The notes under the pieces were generated by a model, which had not been told where the DNA came from, did no database searches, and saw nothing but the letters and a program-made list of their open reading frames with translations. Below, piece after piece: positions 47,337 to 57,110 of a DNA stretch of 64,000 bases (position 1 is its first letter; each line of letters starts with the position of its first letter). The translations under genes and the position numbers were made by a program. The stretch comes from Dietzia aerolata (GTDB lineage Bacteria > Actinomycetota > Actinomycetes > Mycobacteriales > Mycobacteriaceae). Location: positions 1 through 64,000 of the forward strand of contig NZ_JAALDM010000015.1 of the NCBI RefSeq assembly GCF_014144865.1. The letters run 5' to 3'.

Positions 47337-48898
47337 GCGTCGACCCCGGGCGGCACCACGTCCGGCACCCCCGCGGGAACGAGGAAGCCGTGCAGGAACA
47401 GGTCGACGACGACCCGACGGATCGGCGCGGCGAGCTCGTCCGGATCCACACCCGCGGCGGCCGCGGCGAGGATTACCAGGTCCTCCAACGGCAGAGCCCC
47501 CGTGCGCGCGCCCCGCAGCACCGTCGCGGTGAACTGGTCGATCTCGTGCCGCCACCGCGCGCCGGTGACCCGCTCCACCACCACGGTCGACGGACCGGAC
47601 GGCAGATCGTCGACACCGCCCGGCGCCAGCGACTCCGACACGTGCAGGTGGACATCGGGGGAGACGGTGAAGACCGTCGCATCCAGCGCCAGGTCCTCGC
47701 CGCCGTGCTGCTCGGCGGCGGTGCGCAGCCACTCGGTACGGGCGAAGTAGGCCTCCGCCTCCTCGCCGAGACCGCCCTCGAACGGATGGGTCAGGTCCTC
47801 GCATAGCACCGACGACGGACCGTCGATCCGGCGCAGGTAGACGTAGCCGAACCCGATCCCCGTCACGCCCTCGTCGCGGAAATGGTCCAGCCAGGCGTCG
47901 GCGGCGCGCCACGTGGACTCGTCGCGCGGATCCATCCCCTCGTCGGTGAGCCAGGTCCACACGTACAGGCCCGGATCGGAGGAGTCCCGGCGCAGGAACC
48001 ACGCGTCCACGCCCTCGGCCGGAACCCACGAGGCCACATGCGATCGCCAGTCGGTGCTCTCACTCTCGACCCAGGAGGCCAGCAGCACCGCGGTACCGCC
48101 CTCGGCGAGGTGCTCCGGTGCGCCGGACACGACCGTGCGGGACGCGCCGTCCAGGGACAGCCCCGACTCCCGGTAGGTGTGCCCCGTCTCCGGCGGACCC
48201 ACCACGAACGGCGGATTGGCGACGATCCGCTCGAACCGGCGGCCCTCGACGGGCTCGAACCAGGGGCCGCGCAGGAGCTCAGCCTCCATCGCGTTGATGG
48301 CCAAAGTCGCCTCGGTCAGCTCGAGGCAGCGGGGCGTGATGTCGGTCCCCGTCCCCGCGGCGCCGGTGGCGAGGTTGTGGACCAGCTGGATCCCGCAGCC
48401 CGTCCCCAGATCCAGGACCGACGCCACCGGGGAGGCGGGCGAGATGCGCAGCAGCGACAACGTGGCCTGCCCCACGCCGAGGACGTGGTCCGGGCGGGTC
48501 TGCGTGCGGACCATTGAACCGTCCACATCCGCGAACACCCAGCGGGTGCCGTGGCCGGTGTCGACCGGGCGCAGATCGATCAGCGCGCGCAGCGAGTCGT
48601 CACCTGCGGGTTCCCACAGGCCGGCTTCTGCACCGGCGGCAACATCGGTGGCCGGCAGGAGGGACTCGACCTCCGACCGGGGGAGCGCGTCGCCGAGGAC
48701 GAACAGCCTCAGCAGCGCACCGGGCGCTCCGGCGCCGCGAGCATGTCGGCGGACCACCGCGGCGTCCGAGCGGGCCAGGGCGGAGACGGCCTCCTCGCCG
48801 AGCGCGCGCTCGAGCCCCTCCACGGTGTAGTCATGCCGACGAAAGGCCGCGGCCAGATCAGAGGCGAGAGTCGCGAGGGAAGTGCTGGAACCGGTCAC
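47333..48898 (-). CDS. Class I SAM-dependent methyltransferase
   Basis: This 521-residue protein has an N-terminal helical domain (about residues 1-130), a central Rossmann methyltransferase domain with [17 protein letters not shown] as the SAM-binding motif near residue 162 and [15 protein letters not shown] as the catalytic NPPF motif near residue 228, and a C-terminal domain of about 230 residues. The NPPF motif points to N-methylation of an amino group, for example in rRNA or a release factor. The three-domain layout is common in actinobacteria, but the substrate is unknown. Both ends overlap neighbours by four bases. Confidence 0.87.
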   Translation of the reverse strand: MTGSSTSLATLASDLAAAFRRHDYTVEGLERALGEEAVSALARSDAAVVRRHARGAGAPGALLRLFVLGDALPRSEVESLLPATDVAAGAEAGLWEPAGDDSLRALIDLRPVDTGHGTRWVFADVDGSMVRTQTRPDHVLGVGQATLSLLRISPASPVASVLDLGTGCGIQLVHNLATGAAGTGTDITPRCLELTEATLAINAMEAELLRGPWFEPVEGRRFERIVANPPFVVGPPETGHTYRESGLSLDGASRTVVSGAPEHLAEGGTAVLLASWVESESTDWRSHVASWVPAEGVDAWFLRRDSSDPGLYVWTWLTDEGMDPRDESTWRAADAWLDHFRDEGVTGIGFGYVYLRRIDGPSSVLCEDLTHPFEGGLGEEAEAYFARTEWLRTAAEQHGGEDLALDATVFTVSPDVHLHVSESLAPGGVDDLPSGPSTVVVERVTGARWRHEIDQFTATVLRGARTGALPLEDLVILAAAAAGVDPDELAAPIRRVVVDLFLHGFLVPAGVPDVVPPGVDA

Positions 48899-49395
48899 GG
48901 GGTCGGATTGCCTTCCGCTGTGTCTGTGTCTGAGCCAGTGTTGTCGTTCTGGGCGGTGTCGGTATTGGTTTCAAAGTCGATGTCGATGTCGTCGACGGGT
49001 GCCTCGCGCTCGGGATCGGTCGAGGACTGAGACGAAGTTTTTCCGGTCTGGCCCGGAGGGAGGGCGACTGTCCGGGGTGCGGGCAGGCGGCCCGCGTTAT
49101 AGGTGCGTGCCTGGCCCTTGGGCAGCGGCGGTCGATCGTTTGCGCCGACCACGGCGATCCACGGGATCGGGATGGACACGGCGACGATCGCCAGAGCGAT
49201 CCAGGGGTTGTTCCAGATAGAAAGCGATCCCGCGGCGAGAAGAAGCGCCGGGATCCGCACACTCATCAGCAGGAAGTAACGCTTCTTCCGTGCCGCCAGT
49301 TCTTCCTGGTAGGACTGGCGGGCCTCGGTGATGAGGACGGGGCTCGAGGTGTCATCCCGATCCCCGGACCGCTTTCGTTGGAAGCCGGGAGCCAT
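48895..49395 (-). CDS. DUF3099 membrane protein (Rv2709-like)
   Basis: This 166-residue protein has two membrane helices (YFLLMSVRIPALLLAAGSL and ALAIVAVSIPIPWIAVVGA) after the conserved PVLITEARQSYQEELAARK stretch typical of DUF3099. A disordered, acidic Asp/Thr-rich tail of about 50 residues follows. ATG 49395 was chosen because the conserved domain begins about 20 residues later. It is divergent from DUF3039, matching M. tuberculosis Rv2708c/Rv2709 beside sigB. Function unknown. Confidence 0.85.
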   Translation of the reverse strand: MAPGFQRKRSGDRDDTSSPVLITEARQSYQEELAARKKRYFLLMSVRIPALLLAAGSLSIWNNPWIALAIVAVSIPIPWIAVVGANDRPPLPKGQARTYNAGRLPAPRTVALPPGQTGKTSSQSSTDPEREAPVDDIDIDFETNTDTAQNDNTGSDTDTAEGNPTP

Positions 49396-49466
49396 GAACC
49401 CAAGGTACTCCGGCAGGGGTACCTGAGCGTTGGCGCGGTGGCACCCGGGTGCGGCATCATGAGGGG

Positions 49467-49712
49467 GTGAGCACCACCCGGACCAAGACACTCGAGCGTC
49501 CCGAGGTCACTACGACCGAGGAGACGGAGGACGACGCCCCAAAGTTCTTCCACTACGTGGACAAGAGCAAGATCGCCGAGAGCGCGGTCATGGGCACCTA
49601 TGTGATCGCCCTGTGCGGTGAGGTCTTCCCGGTCACCCGCTCCGCCAAGCCAGGCTCTCCGGTGTGCCCGGAGTGCAAGCGCGTCTATGAGTCGCTGAAG
49701 CCTGGTGAGTGA
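49467..49712 (+). CDS. DUF3039 small zinc-binding-like protein (Rv2708c-like)
   Basis: This protein of about 81 residues contains FHYVDKSKIAESAVMGTYVI, ALCGEVFPV and VCPECKRVYESL, with cysteines spaced as in a zinc ribbon (C...CPEC). This is the DUF3039 pattern. GTG 49467 or GTG 49449 may be the start; the first of these has GAGGG directly before it, at a short distance. The end overlaps the helicase gene by eight bases, indicating coupling. Function unknown. Confidence 0.85.
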   Translation: MSTTRTKTLERPEVTTTEETEDDAPKFFHYVDKSKIAESAVMGTYVIALCGEVFPVTRSAKPGSPVCPECKRVYESLKPGE

Positions 49713-51546
49713 TCCCGGAGCGGTCCCGGGCCACGAGGAATTGACCGCAGAACCCACCACCCCGACGGCCGGGGGTGCGTCGCTGCGCGCCTGGCAGCGG
49801 ACCGCACTGCGCAAGTACCTCATGGCGCGGCCCAAGGATTTCCTCGCTGTGGCCACGCCGGGTGCCGGAAAAACGACGTTCGGGCTGCGTGTCGCCAACG
49901 AACTGTTGGCCGACCGGACGGTCGACACGATCACGGTCGTCGCGCCGACCGAGCACCTGAAGTACCAGTGGGCGGCCTCCGCGGCTCGCGCCGGCATCGC
50001 GCTGGACCCGGAGTATGCCAACTCCTCCGGCGCCCTGGCGCCGGAATATCACGGTGTGGTGGTGACCTACGCACAGGTCGCAGCACACCCGTTCAAGCAT
50101 CGCGAGCGCACCAACTCACGCCGCACACTGGTGATCCTCGACGAGATCCACCACGGTGGTGACGCGAAGAGCTGGGGTGACGGCATCCGCGAGGCATTCG
50201 ACGACGCCGAGCGTCGACTCTCCCTGACCGGGACACCGTTCCGCTCGGATGACAGCCCGATCCCGTTCGTCACCTACGAGCCGGACGGACAGGGGCACCA
50301 GCGATCGAAGGCCGATCACTCCTACGGATACGCCGACGCGTTGGCCGACGGAGTCGTCCGCCCGGTGGTCTTTCTCGCCTACTCCGGTGAAGCCCGCTGG
50401 CGCTCCAACGCGGGCGAAGAGTTCTCCGCGCGTCTGGGGGAGCCCCTGAGCGCCGATCAGATGTCCCGGGCCTGGCGCGTTGCGCTGGACCCGCACGGTG
50501 ACTGGATGCCGGCGGTCCTGCAGGCTGCGCACACCCGCCTACGCCAGATCCGCGCCGGTGGTGTGCCGGACGCGGGTGGACTGGTGATCGCCACCGATCA
50601 GGAACGGGCGCGCGAGTACGCCGCGTTGCTCACCGAGATTACCGGCACCGCACCTACCGTGGTCCTGTCCGACGATCCGACCGCCTCGAGCCGGATCGGC
50701 GCCTTCTCCGACTCCACTGACGAGTGGATGGTCGCGGTCCGCATGGTCTCCGAGGGCGTGGACGTCCCGCGCCTGAGCGTGGGCGTCTACGCCACCAGCG
50801 CGTCGACCCCGCTGTACTTCGCGCAGGCCATCGGACGTTTCGTGCGTTCCCGGCGCAAGGGGGAGACGGCGTCGGTGTTCCTGCCGTCGGTTCCGGTACT
50901 GCTGAAGCTGGCCTCGGAGATGGAAGCCCAGCGCGACCACGTGTTGGGCAAGCCTCACCGGGAGGAGGGGCTGGAGGATCAACTCCTGGCCAAGGCCAAC
51001 CAGCAGCAGGACGAGAACACCGAGGACGAGGAAGAACGCGGCTACATCTCGCTTGGTGCGGACGCCGAACTCGACCAGATCGTGTACGAGGGCTCCTCGT
51101 ACGGCACCGCGACCTTTGCCGGCAGCGAGGAAGAGGCCGACTATATCGGCCTGCCCGGTCTCCTTGGTGCTGATGACGTCAAGGCGCTCCTTAGGCAGCG
51201 TGAGAAGGAACAGGTCAAGCAACGCTCGTCATCAGCGCAGGCCTCCGCAGCGGGAAATATCTCGGTGGTGGGCACCGACCCGGGGATGTCCGGGACAACG
51301 CTGCCGGGCAATGCGGCGGGCCCGGGCTCCCACGCCGGTGCCGCGGCCGAGCGGGTGGCATCCGCCGCCGAGCTCAAGGACCTACGCCGGCAGCTGAACA
51401 CCCTGGTGTCGGTGTACTCGGGACGCCTGGGCAAATCCCACGGCGCGATCCATACGCAATTGCGCAATGCCTGCGGTGGACCGCCGGTGCCGATGGCTTC
51501 GGCCGAGCAGATCCGGGAGCGCATTTCGACGCTGCGTTCGTGGTGA
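49705..51546 (+). CDS. SF2 DEAD/DEAH-box helicase (XPB/Rad25-like)
   Basis: This 613-residue helicase has a Q-like region WQRTALRKYL, motif I ATPGAGKTTFGLRVA, motif II VILDEIHHGGD, motif III LSLTGTPFRSDD and motif VI QAIGRFVRSRRKGE. The C-terminal third is helical and includes an Ala/Ser-rich linker and a final LKDLRRQLNTLVSVYSGRLG segment. It is coupled to DUF3039. The layout is typical of an actinobacterial family near sigA and sigB; whether it acts on RNA or DNA is not determined. Confidence 0.87.
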   Translation: MSDPGAVPGHEELTAEPTTPTAGGASLRAWQRTALRKYLMARPKDFLAVATPGAGKTTFGLRVANELLADRTVDTITVVAPTEHLKYQWAASAARAGIALDPEYANSSGALAPEYHGVVVTYAQVAAHPFKHRERTNSRRTLVILDEIHHGGDAKSWGDGIREAFDDAERRLSLTGTPFRSDDSPIPFVTYEPDGQGHQRSKADHSYGYADALADGVVRPVVFLAYSGEARWRSNAGEEFSARLGEPLSADQMSRAWRVALDPHGDWMPAVLQAAHTRLRQIRAGGVPDAGGLVIATDQERAREYAALLTEITGTAPTVVLSDDPTASSRIGAFSDSTDEWMVAVRMVSEGVDVPRLSVGVYATSASTPLYFAQAIGRFVRSRRKGETASVFLPSVPVLLKLASEMEAQRDHVLGKPHREEGLEDQLLAKANQQQDENTEDEEERGYISLGADAELDQIVYEGSSYGTATFAGSEEEADYIGLPGLLGADDVKALLRQREKEQVKQRSSSAQASAAGNISVVGTDPGMSGTTLPGNAAGPGSHAGAAAERVASAAELKDLRRQLNTLVSVYSGRLGKSHGAIHTQLRNACGGPPVPMASAEQIRERISTLRSW

Positions 51547-51643
51547 GGCACCGGGGTGAATCAGGGCAGTGGACGCACCGGGGCCGGCAGCCTCAGCTGT
51601 ACTGACGGTGCGTCATCCCGTGCAGCCATAGCGTCATAAATGA

Positions 51644-51683
51644 ACTCACGCCCCCTGCCGGTGGTCCGGTAAGGGGCGTGAGT
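51644..51683. terminator. Hairpin between helicase and sigA
   Basis: An 11-bp perfect inverted repeat (51644-51654 with 51673-51683) with an 18-base loop lies between the two convergent genes. The minus-strand side is followed by TCATTTATG, which suits termination of sigA. Confidence 0.6.
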
Positions 51684-51720
51684 CGGGAATTCTTGCGGGC
51701 CGGGAGACCCGGCAGGCGAT

Positions 51721-53112
51721 CTAGTCCAGGTAGTCCCGCAGCACCTGCGACCGCGACGGGTGGCGCAGCTTGGACATGGTCTTGGACTCGATCTGACGGA
51801 TCCGCTCGCGGGTCACGCCGTAGACCTGGCCGATCTCGTCCAGGGTGCGGGGGAGACCGTCGGTGAGGCCGAAGCGCAGGCGAACGACGCCGGCCTCACG
51901 CTCGGACAGCGTGTCGAGCACCGAGCGCAGCTGATCCTGCAGGAGCGTGAAGCTCACCGCGTCCACGGCCACCACGGCCTCGGAGTCCTCGATGAAGTCA
52001 CCGAGCTGCGAGTCGCCCTCGTCACCGATGGTCTGGTCGAGCGAGATGGGCTCCCGGGCGTACTGCTGGATCTCCAGCACCTTCTCCGGGGTGATGTCCA
52101 TCTCCTTGGCGAGCTCCTCCGGGGTGGGCTCGCGGCCCAGATCCTGGAGCAGCTCACGCTGGATACGGCCGAGCTTGTTGATGACCTCGACCATGTGCAC
52201 CGGGATACGGATGGTGCGGGCCTGGTCGGCCATCGCGCGGGTGATGGCCTGGCGGATCCACCAGGTGGCGTACGTGGAGAACTTGTAGCCCTTGGTGTAG
52301 TCGAACTTCTCGACCGCGCGGATCAGGCCGAGGTTGCCCTCCTGGATGAGATCCAGGAACGCCATGCCGCGTCCCGTGTAGCGCTTGGCGAGGGAGACGA
52401 CCAGACGGAGGTTGGCCTCGAGCAAGTGGTTCTTGGCGCGCACGCCGTCCCGCTCGATCCACTTGTAGTCGCGACGCTGGGCCGTGGTGAGCTTCTCGCC
52501 ACGCTCGGCGACCTGCGCCATGAACCAGGTCGAGTAGAGACCGGCCTCGATGCGCTTGGCGAGCTCGACCTCTTCCTCGGCGTTGAGGAGGGCGACCTTG
52601 CCGATCTGCTTGAGGTAGGCACGGACCGAGTCCGCGGACGCGGTGAGCTCGGCGTCCTTGCGGGCCTGCCGCAGCGCCTCCGACTCCTCCTCGTCCCAGA
52701 CGAAGTCCCCGGAGGCCTTGTCCTTCGCGGACGGCTCCTCCTTGGTCTCCTCGTCGGCTTCCTCGTCATCCTCGACGTCCTCGACCTCGACGTCCTCCAG
52801 CTCGGCGGTGTCCGGCTCGGCGTCCAACGCCTCGGGGGCCTCGTCGGTCTGGTCCTCATCGGACTCGGGCGTCGCCGCGGCGGTGGCCTTTTTGGCTGCC
52901 GTCTTCTTGGCGGCGGTCTTCTTCGCAGCCGTCTTCTTGGCCGCCGTCTTCTTGGCGGGAGCCTTCTTCGCGGCGGTCTTCTTGGCCGCCGTCTTCTTGG
53001 CGGGGGCCTTCTTGGCCGCGGTCTTCTTGGCGGGGGCCGCGCCCGTGACCTCGGTGCCTGACGGATCGCCGCTCTCGGCGGGATCCGAACTGGTGGTCTT
53101 CGTGGCTGCCAC
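51721..53112 (-). CDS. sigA: Principal RNA polymerase sigma factor SigA
   Basis: This 463-residue protein is the housekeeping sigma-70 (RpoD/HrdB type). The core has region 1.2 ([20 protein letters not shown]), region 2 ([19 protein letters not shown]), region 3 ([19 protein letters not shown]) and region 4 ([20 protein letters not shown]). The N terminus carries a Lys/Ala-rich tandem repeat and then an acidic stretch, as in other high-GC actinobacteria. The GTG at 53112 follows GAAGGGG. ppgK and suhB lie upstream in the order known from mycobacteria. Confidence 0.97.
   Translation of the reverse strand: MAATKTTSSDPAESGDPSGTEVTGAAPAKKTAAKKAPAKKTAAKKTAAKKAPAKKTAAKKTAAKKTAAKKTAAKKATAAATPESDEDQTDEAPEALDAEPDTAELEDVEVEDVEDDEEADEETKEEPSAKDKASGDFVWDEEESEALRQARKDAELTASADSVRAYLKQIGKVALLNAEEEVELAKRIEAGLYSTWFMAQVAERGEKLTTAQRRDYKWIERDGVRAKNHLLEANLRLVVSLAKRYTGRGMAFLDLIQEGNLGLIRAVEKFDYTKGYKFSTYATWWIRQAITRAMADQARTIRIPVHMVEVINKLGRIQRELLQDLGREPTPEELAKEMDITPEKVLEIQQYAREPISLDQTIGDEGDSQLGDFIEDSEAVVAVDAVSFTLLQDQLRSVLDTLSEREAGVVRLRFGLTDGLPRTLDEIGQVYGVTRERIRQIESKTMSKLRHPSRSQVLRDYLD
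52885..53034 (-). repeat. Lys/Ala-rich tandem repeat in the SigA N terminus
   Basis: About ten imperfect copies of a five-residue unit (AKKTA or AKKAP) are encoded by a 15-base repeat. They cover about residues 27-76 of SigA. The unit resembles the C-terminal tail of linker histones. Copy number is likely to vary between strains by slippage. Confidence 0.85.
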
Positions 53113-53302
53113 AAACGCCCCTTCACAACCGGTTACTCGATGGGAATCGGGGAACGGTGCCGCGTTTTCTGCAGACACTCGAGCCGTCCGCCATGCGGTA
53201 CCGGGCCCGTCCCCGGCCGGTAGCTGATCCCGGCCTGCGCCATTGTAACGAGGAACCGGCCTGGAGGTCGCATCCGGCGGGGTTAACCGAGAGTTAACCG
53301 CG

Positions 53303-54139
53303 TCAGTTATCGGAAACGCCCAGGGTTTGTCCGAGGTCTACGGCGCCGTCATGTGCTGCCGCATACAGCGCCGCACCGATGATTCCGGCGTCGTTGAGAC
53401 GGACCGCCGCGCGCACGGGCGTCCGGTTCTCGAGCAGGGGAAACCACTCGTCCGCGGCCTCGCTCACACCGCCGCCCAAGACGAACGCGCGCGGCCACAG
53501 CAGGTCCTCGATCGAGCGCAGGACGTTGGAGACATGGGGGGCCCACTCGTCGAACGACAGATCGTCGCGCGCCCGCACCATCGCGGAGGCCAGGTGCTCC
53601 GCCTCGTCGAATCCCCGCCCTGCGATGTCGTCGACGAAGAGGTGACCGAACTCGGTGTTGGGGATGAGCTGACCGTTCAGGATCAGCGCGGAACCGATCC
53701 CGGTGCCGAAGGTCAGGAGGATCACCAGTCCCTCGACGCCCCCGCCGGCGCCGTAGTGCACCTCGGTCAGGCCCGCCGCGTCCGCGTCGTTGAGCATGAC
53801 GACCGTGCGACCGGGCAGGTGTCGGTCGAACAGGTCCACCACGTCGCACCCGATCCACGATTCGTCGATGTTGTGCGCGATCCGTGCGGTGCCCTCGTGG
53901 ATGACCGTCGGGATGGCCACGCCCACCGGGCCGTCCCACCCGACCTCGTCGATCATCTCCCGGATGGTCTCGGCGATCGCGTCGGGCGTGGCGGGCTGCG
54001 GGGTCGGTCGGATGAGCCGCTCGTCGAGCAGCTCACCGTCGGCGAGGTCCACGCGGCCGATCTTGATCCCCGTGCCGCCGACGTCCACCCCCAGTCCGAC
54101 GAGCGCGGTTCCGGAGGGGTCAGTGGTGGTGCTGGCCAA
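53303..54139 (-). CDS. ppgK: Polyphosphate glucokinase
   Basis: This 278-residue ROK-family kinase phosphorylates glucose using polyphosphate or ATP. It has [15 protein letters not shown] at the N terminus, a [17 protein letters not shown] segment and [16 protein letters not shown], which are characteristic of PpgK. No ATG is available; TTG 54139 follows GGGAGCACCCA and lies a few residues before the conserved domain. The gene is next to sigA and divergent from suhB, as in M. tuberculosis Rv2702c. Confidence 0.92.
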   Translation of the reverse strand: MASTTTDPSGTALVGLGVDVGGTGIKIGRVDLADGELLDERLIRPTPQPATPDAIAETIREMIDEVGWDGPVGVAIPTVIHEGTARIAHNIDESWIGCDVVDLFDRHLPGRTVVMLNDADAAGLTEVHYGAGGGVEGLVILLTFGTGIGSALILNGQLIPNTEFGHLFVDDIAGRGFDEAEHLASAMVRARDDLSFDEWAPHVSNVLRSIEDLLWPRAFVLGGGVSEAADEWFPLLENRTPVRAAVRLNDAGIIGAALYAAAHDGAVDLGQTLGVSDN

Positions 54140-54260
54140 TGGGTGCTCCCGGGGACGGGCCGCGGCAGGCGGCGTGGGTGAGGTTCGCGTCACGGTTGGA
54201 AAGGAGCCCCGCGGGACGGGGCAGTATGGGCTGTGGTGACCCGCCCGCAAGGGTATCCGC

Positions 54261-54305
54261 GCCACGCGCCTCACGGCGCGATAAGGCCACGCGCCTGACG
54301 GCGCA
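54261..54305. repeat. Two direct repeats with internal hairpins between ppgK and suhB
   Basis: Copies at 54261-54280 and 54286-54305 match at 18 of 20 positions. Each contains an internal inverted repeat GCGCC-4 bases-GGCGC. They lie 37-81 bases before suhB and about 120 bases before the ppgK start, in the shared intergenic region. A regulatory role is possible. Confidence 0.75.
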
Positions 54306-54341
54306 AGATCAAATCGCGACGACGACGAGAGCAGGGATCGC

Positions 54342-55196
54342 ATGAACGGAAACACGGCATCGGCCAGGGAGAACGAGTCCGGCCCGGAGTTCATCGACGG
54401 TCTGCGGGCGCTCGCCGTCCATCTCGCGACCTCGGGCGGCGAGGTGGCCCGGCGGATGCTTGCCGAGCTTGACGGGCAGGGGCCCGGGGCGCAGACCAAG
54501 AGTTCGGTCACCGACCCGGTGACGGTCATCGACACCGCGGTGGAGGAGCACCTGCGCCGGGGGATCGCCGCGGCCCGGCCCGGGGACGGCGTACTGGGGG
54601 AGGAGGCCGGCGAGACCCGGGGCACGGGAGGCGGTACCCGGGTCCGGTGGGTTGTCGACCCCGTGGACGGGACGGTGAACCTGCTCTATGGAATTCCGTT
54701 CACGGCCGTCTCGGTGGCGGCTGAAGTCGACGGTGTCGTCGTCGTCGGAGCGGTTCACAACATCGTCACCCACGAGACCTGGACGGCCGCGCGCGACCGT
54801 GGGGCCACCCTGCGGGCCCCGGAGCGGGACGTGGTCCCGCTCGGCGTCTCCGACTGCGTCGACCTGTCCCTCGCCCTGGTCGGCACCGGGTTCTCCTACG
54901 ACGCCTCGGTGCGCTCCGAGCAGGGCGCGGTGGTCGCGGCGTTGCTCCCGCGCGTCCGCGACATCCGGCGGTGCGGTTCCGCGGCGTTGGACCTGTGCAT
55001 GCTCGCCACCGGCCGCCTCGATGCGTACTTCGAACGGTGCCTCAAGCCGTGGGACCACGCGGCCGGGGCGCTCATCGCGGCCGAGGCGGGCGCGATCGTC
55101 ACCACCTCGGACGACGACGCGGTGCCCACGGTCGCCGCGGGCCCCGGCGTCTCCGAGGCGTTCCGTCAGGCCCTGCGGGAGTGCGGGGCCCTCTAG
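54342..55196 (+). CDS. suhB: Inositol monophosphatase family protein
   Basis: This 284-residue enzyme dephosphorylates inositol-1-phosphate or a related sugar phosphate; inositol feeds phosphatidylinositol and mycothiol synthesis. The metal-binding motifs are LGEEAGETRG (Glu), WVVDPVDGTVNLLYG (Asp-Pro-x-Asp-Gly) and KPWDHAAGALIAAEAG. The position next to ppgK and cei is that of M. tuberculosis suhB (Rv2701c). ATG 54342 follows AGCAGGGATCGC. Activity on fructose-1,6-bisphosphate is a known side activity of the family and cannot be excluded. Confidence 0.92.
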   Translation: MNGNTASARENESGPEFIDGLRALAVHLATSGGEVARRMLAELDGQGPGAQTKSSVTDPVTVIDTAVEEHLRRGIAAARPGDGVLGEEAGETRGTGGGTRVRWVVDPVDGTVNLLYGIPFTAVSVAAEVDGVVVVGAVHNIVTHETWTAARDRGATLRAPERDVVPLGVSDCVDLSLALVGTGFSYDASVRSEQGAVVAALLPRVRDIRRCGSAALDLCMLATGRLDAYFERCLKPWDHAAGALIAAEAGAIVTTSDDDAVPTVAAGPGVSEAFRQALRECGAL

Positions 55197-55255
55197 CTCC
55201 GGACCTGCCGGCGGGCTCTACCGGTGTCGTGTGCTCTACCGGTGTTGCGTTCGAG

Positions 55256-55894
55256 TTAGCAGCTGACCGCGCGCGCGGCCTCGAGCTCGCTGGAGATCGG
55301 CTGGCGACCCACCTTCAGCTCGTCCAGCGCGCCGACCGACGACACCGAATCCGACAGCCTGGAGAACGTGGTGCCCAGGACGAGGTCGACGCTCTCATCC
55401 TCGCGGCCGTCGGTCACCAGCTGCATGCACGGGGCGGCGAGGGACAGTGACCGGGCGCTGGCCTCGCCTGCTTCGCCGTACCGGATCTGGCCGTGGCACT
55501 CGAGCGCCTGGCCGTAGATCGGGTCGTTGCCGGTCGCGTCCGAGCCCGCGGGCTGGAATCCGCGCTCGGCCAGTTGCGCGGCCACAGCGCCCGCCTGGCC
55601 GCTCTGTCCGTTGGCGTTGAGCACCCTCACGCGGGTGGTGTCCAGGACCGCCGGCTCCACGTCGTCGAGCGCGTCGACCTGCTGATCCTGCAGTCCCGCC
55701 TGCTCGGCGACCTCCGGAATCGGGCACGCCACGGCCTGGGTCGCGGCGTCGTCCCCTCGGAGCGCCAACACCCACACGGCGGCCCCGAGAACCAGGACCG
55801 CGACCACGAACAGCACATACGGCGTGCGCAGACGTCCGACCCCCCGGGCGGGGGTCGGGCTCGGAGTGGTCTGGGTGCTGAGGTGCGCGACCAT
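55256..55894 (-). CDS. cei: Cell envelope integrity protein with LytR C-terminal domain (Cei)
   Basis: This 212-residue protein has a short cytoplasmic tail, one membrane helix (YVLFVVAVLVLGAAVWVLAL, residues about 26-45) and an extracytoplasmic LytR_C-type domain (VRVLNANGQSGQAGAVAAQL, AERGFQPAG). ATG 55894 follows GCAGGAAGG. The M. tuberculosis homologue Rv2700 (Cei) is needed for envelope integrity and has the same neighbours. The LytR_C domain lacks the phosphotransferase part, so it is probably a structural or binding protein. Confidence 0.87.
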   Translation of the reverse strand: MVAHLSTQTTPSPTPARGVGRLRTPYVLFVVAVLVLGAAVWVLALRGDDAATQAVACPIPEVAEQAGLQDQQVDALDDVEPAVLDTTRVRVLNANGQSGQAGAVAAQLAERGFQPAGSDATGNDPIYGQALECHGQIRYGEAGEASARSLSLAAPCMQLVTDGREDESVDLVLGTTFSRLSDSVSSVGALDELKVGRQPISSELEAARAVSC

Positions 55895-56097
55895 CGACGG
55901 CCTTCCTGCAGGTAAGCGAGTGCACGGCCCGTTCGAGCCCTGTGGCAACACTGTAGAGGTCCCCGCGGTGGGACCGTCGCCGGGACACGGACGAATCGGC
56001 GGATGAAATTCCGTGTGGATTCCGTTACTATGCGTGCGCCGGTCGCACCACGACCGATGCGCGAACCCTCGACCCGGACCCCGCAGAAAAGAGACTC

Positions 56098-56400
56098 ATG
56101 GCAACCGACTACGACGCACCCCGCCGGACAGAGGCGGACGAGCTCGCCGGCGATTCGCTGGAAGAGCTCAAAGCCCGACGTGCTGAGGGTGCCACCGGCG
56201 AGGTCGACGTGGACGAGACGGACACCGCCGAATCCTACGAACTCCCGGGCGCGGACCTGTCCGGTGAAGAGCTGACGGTACGAGTCGTGCCGGAGCAGGA
56301 CAACGAGTTCACCTGCGGCGAGTGCTTTCTCGTGCACCACCGCAGCCGCTTCGCCGAAGAGCGCGACGGTCTGTCGATTTGCGTGGACTGCGCGGGTTGA
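56098..56400 (+). CDS. DUF4193 family protein (Rv2699c-like)
   Basis: This 100-residue protein starts MATDYDAPRRTEADELAGDS, the hallmark of DUF4193, with an acidic middle and a zinc-ribbon-like C terminus (FTCGECFLVHHRSRFAEE, then CVDCAG). Four cysteines in two CxxC pairs should bind zinc. The gene is divergent from cei and has no long leader. Its strict conservation in Actinobacteria suggests an essential or core role; the mechanism is unknown. Confidence 0.9.
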   Translation: MATDYDAPRRTEADELAGDSLEELKARRAEGATGEVDVDETDTAESYELPGADLSGEELTVRVVPEQDNEFTCGECFLVHHRSRFAEERDGLSICVDCAG

Positions 56401-56407
56401 CGCCGGG

Positions 56408-56439
56408 CGCCACAGCCCCCGAGATGGGCGGCTGTGGCG
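56408..56439. terminator. Hairpin after DUF4193
   Basis: A perfect 10-bp inverted repeat (56408-56417 with 56430-56439) with a 12-base loop starts 8 bases after the DUF4193 stop. No T-run follows, so confidence is limited. Confidence 0.45.
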
Positions 56440-56558
56440 GTGGCAGGTGGCCGCGCTGAGTGGCCTCGCGGCGGTTGGCCGAGGATCATCGGTCAGCCGC
56501 CGCAGTTGTCAGTACCGGGCTGCCGTCCGTTCGGGGTCCCGGGATCGACGTCGGGGAA

Positions 56559-57086
56559 TCAGCAGTAGTGATTGTCCGGAAGCGCGGCGGCCAACCCCTC
56601 GGGATCGCGGGTGCTGATGAGCCAGTACGGGGTCGGATCCAGCGGGTCGTCCAGGACGACGATCACCATGGTGGGGATGTACCCGCGGTGGACCACGAAG
56701 GCCTCCGGATCCAGCTGCCGGCCCATCGCCGCCTGCTTGGCCGATGCCGGGACCACCGCCGTCCTCGAGATGGCGTCGAACGGCAGACGTGCCCGGCCCG
56801 CATACAGGGTTCCGCCACCCTGGCCGTCGGACTCGACCTCGACCTTCTCGCGGCTGACCGTGACGAACAGCCACGCGAACAGGGCCGGGAGGACCACGAT
56901 CAGGATCCACATCCACCAGCGAGCGCCGATGGTGACAGCCAGTACCACCGCCACCACGGTGATCGCGATCAGCAGCAGCCACCACCACACGGGAACCCGG
57001 AGAGATTCCGAGTGAACCGGACGTGGAGCGCGATCGCGGGGTGGGCGGAGATCTTCTTCGGTCACGCCAGACAGACTATCTACCAT
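56559..57086 (-). CDS. DUF3093 membrane protein (Rv2698-like)
   Basis: This protein of about 175 residues has two membrane helices (VPVWWWLLLIAITVVAVVLA and MWILIVVLPALFAWLFVTVS) and a cytoplasmic PH-like domain with YAGRARLPFDAISRT and YWLISTRDPEGLAAAL, the DUF3093 pattern. ATG 57086 is used here, and GTG 57065 (seven residues later) is equally plausible. It lies divergent from dut with a gap of only 24 bases. Function unknown. Confidence 0.82.
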   Translation of the reverse strand: MVDSLSGVTEEDLRPPRDRAPRPVHSESLRVPVWWWLLLIAITVVAVVLAVTIGARWWMWILIVVLPALFAWLFVTVSREKVEVESDGQGGGTLYAGRARLPFDAISRTAVVPASAKQAAMGRQLDPEAFVVHRGYIPTMVIVVLDDPLDPTPYWLISTRDPEGLAAALPDNHYC

Positions 57087-57110
57087 CCGGGTCTGAGCCG
57101 GTAGGAGGGC

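Noticed and set aside
51760-53061. 433-residue plus-strand frame opposite sigA, rich in Leu and Gly
   Set aside because: It is the mirror of the Lys/Ala repeat and sigma domains and has no independent support.
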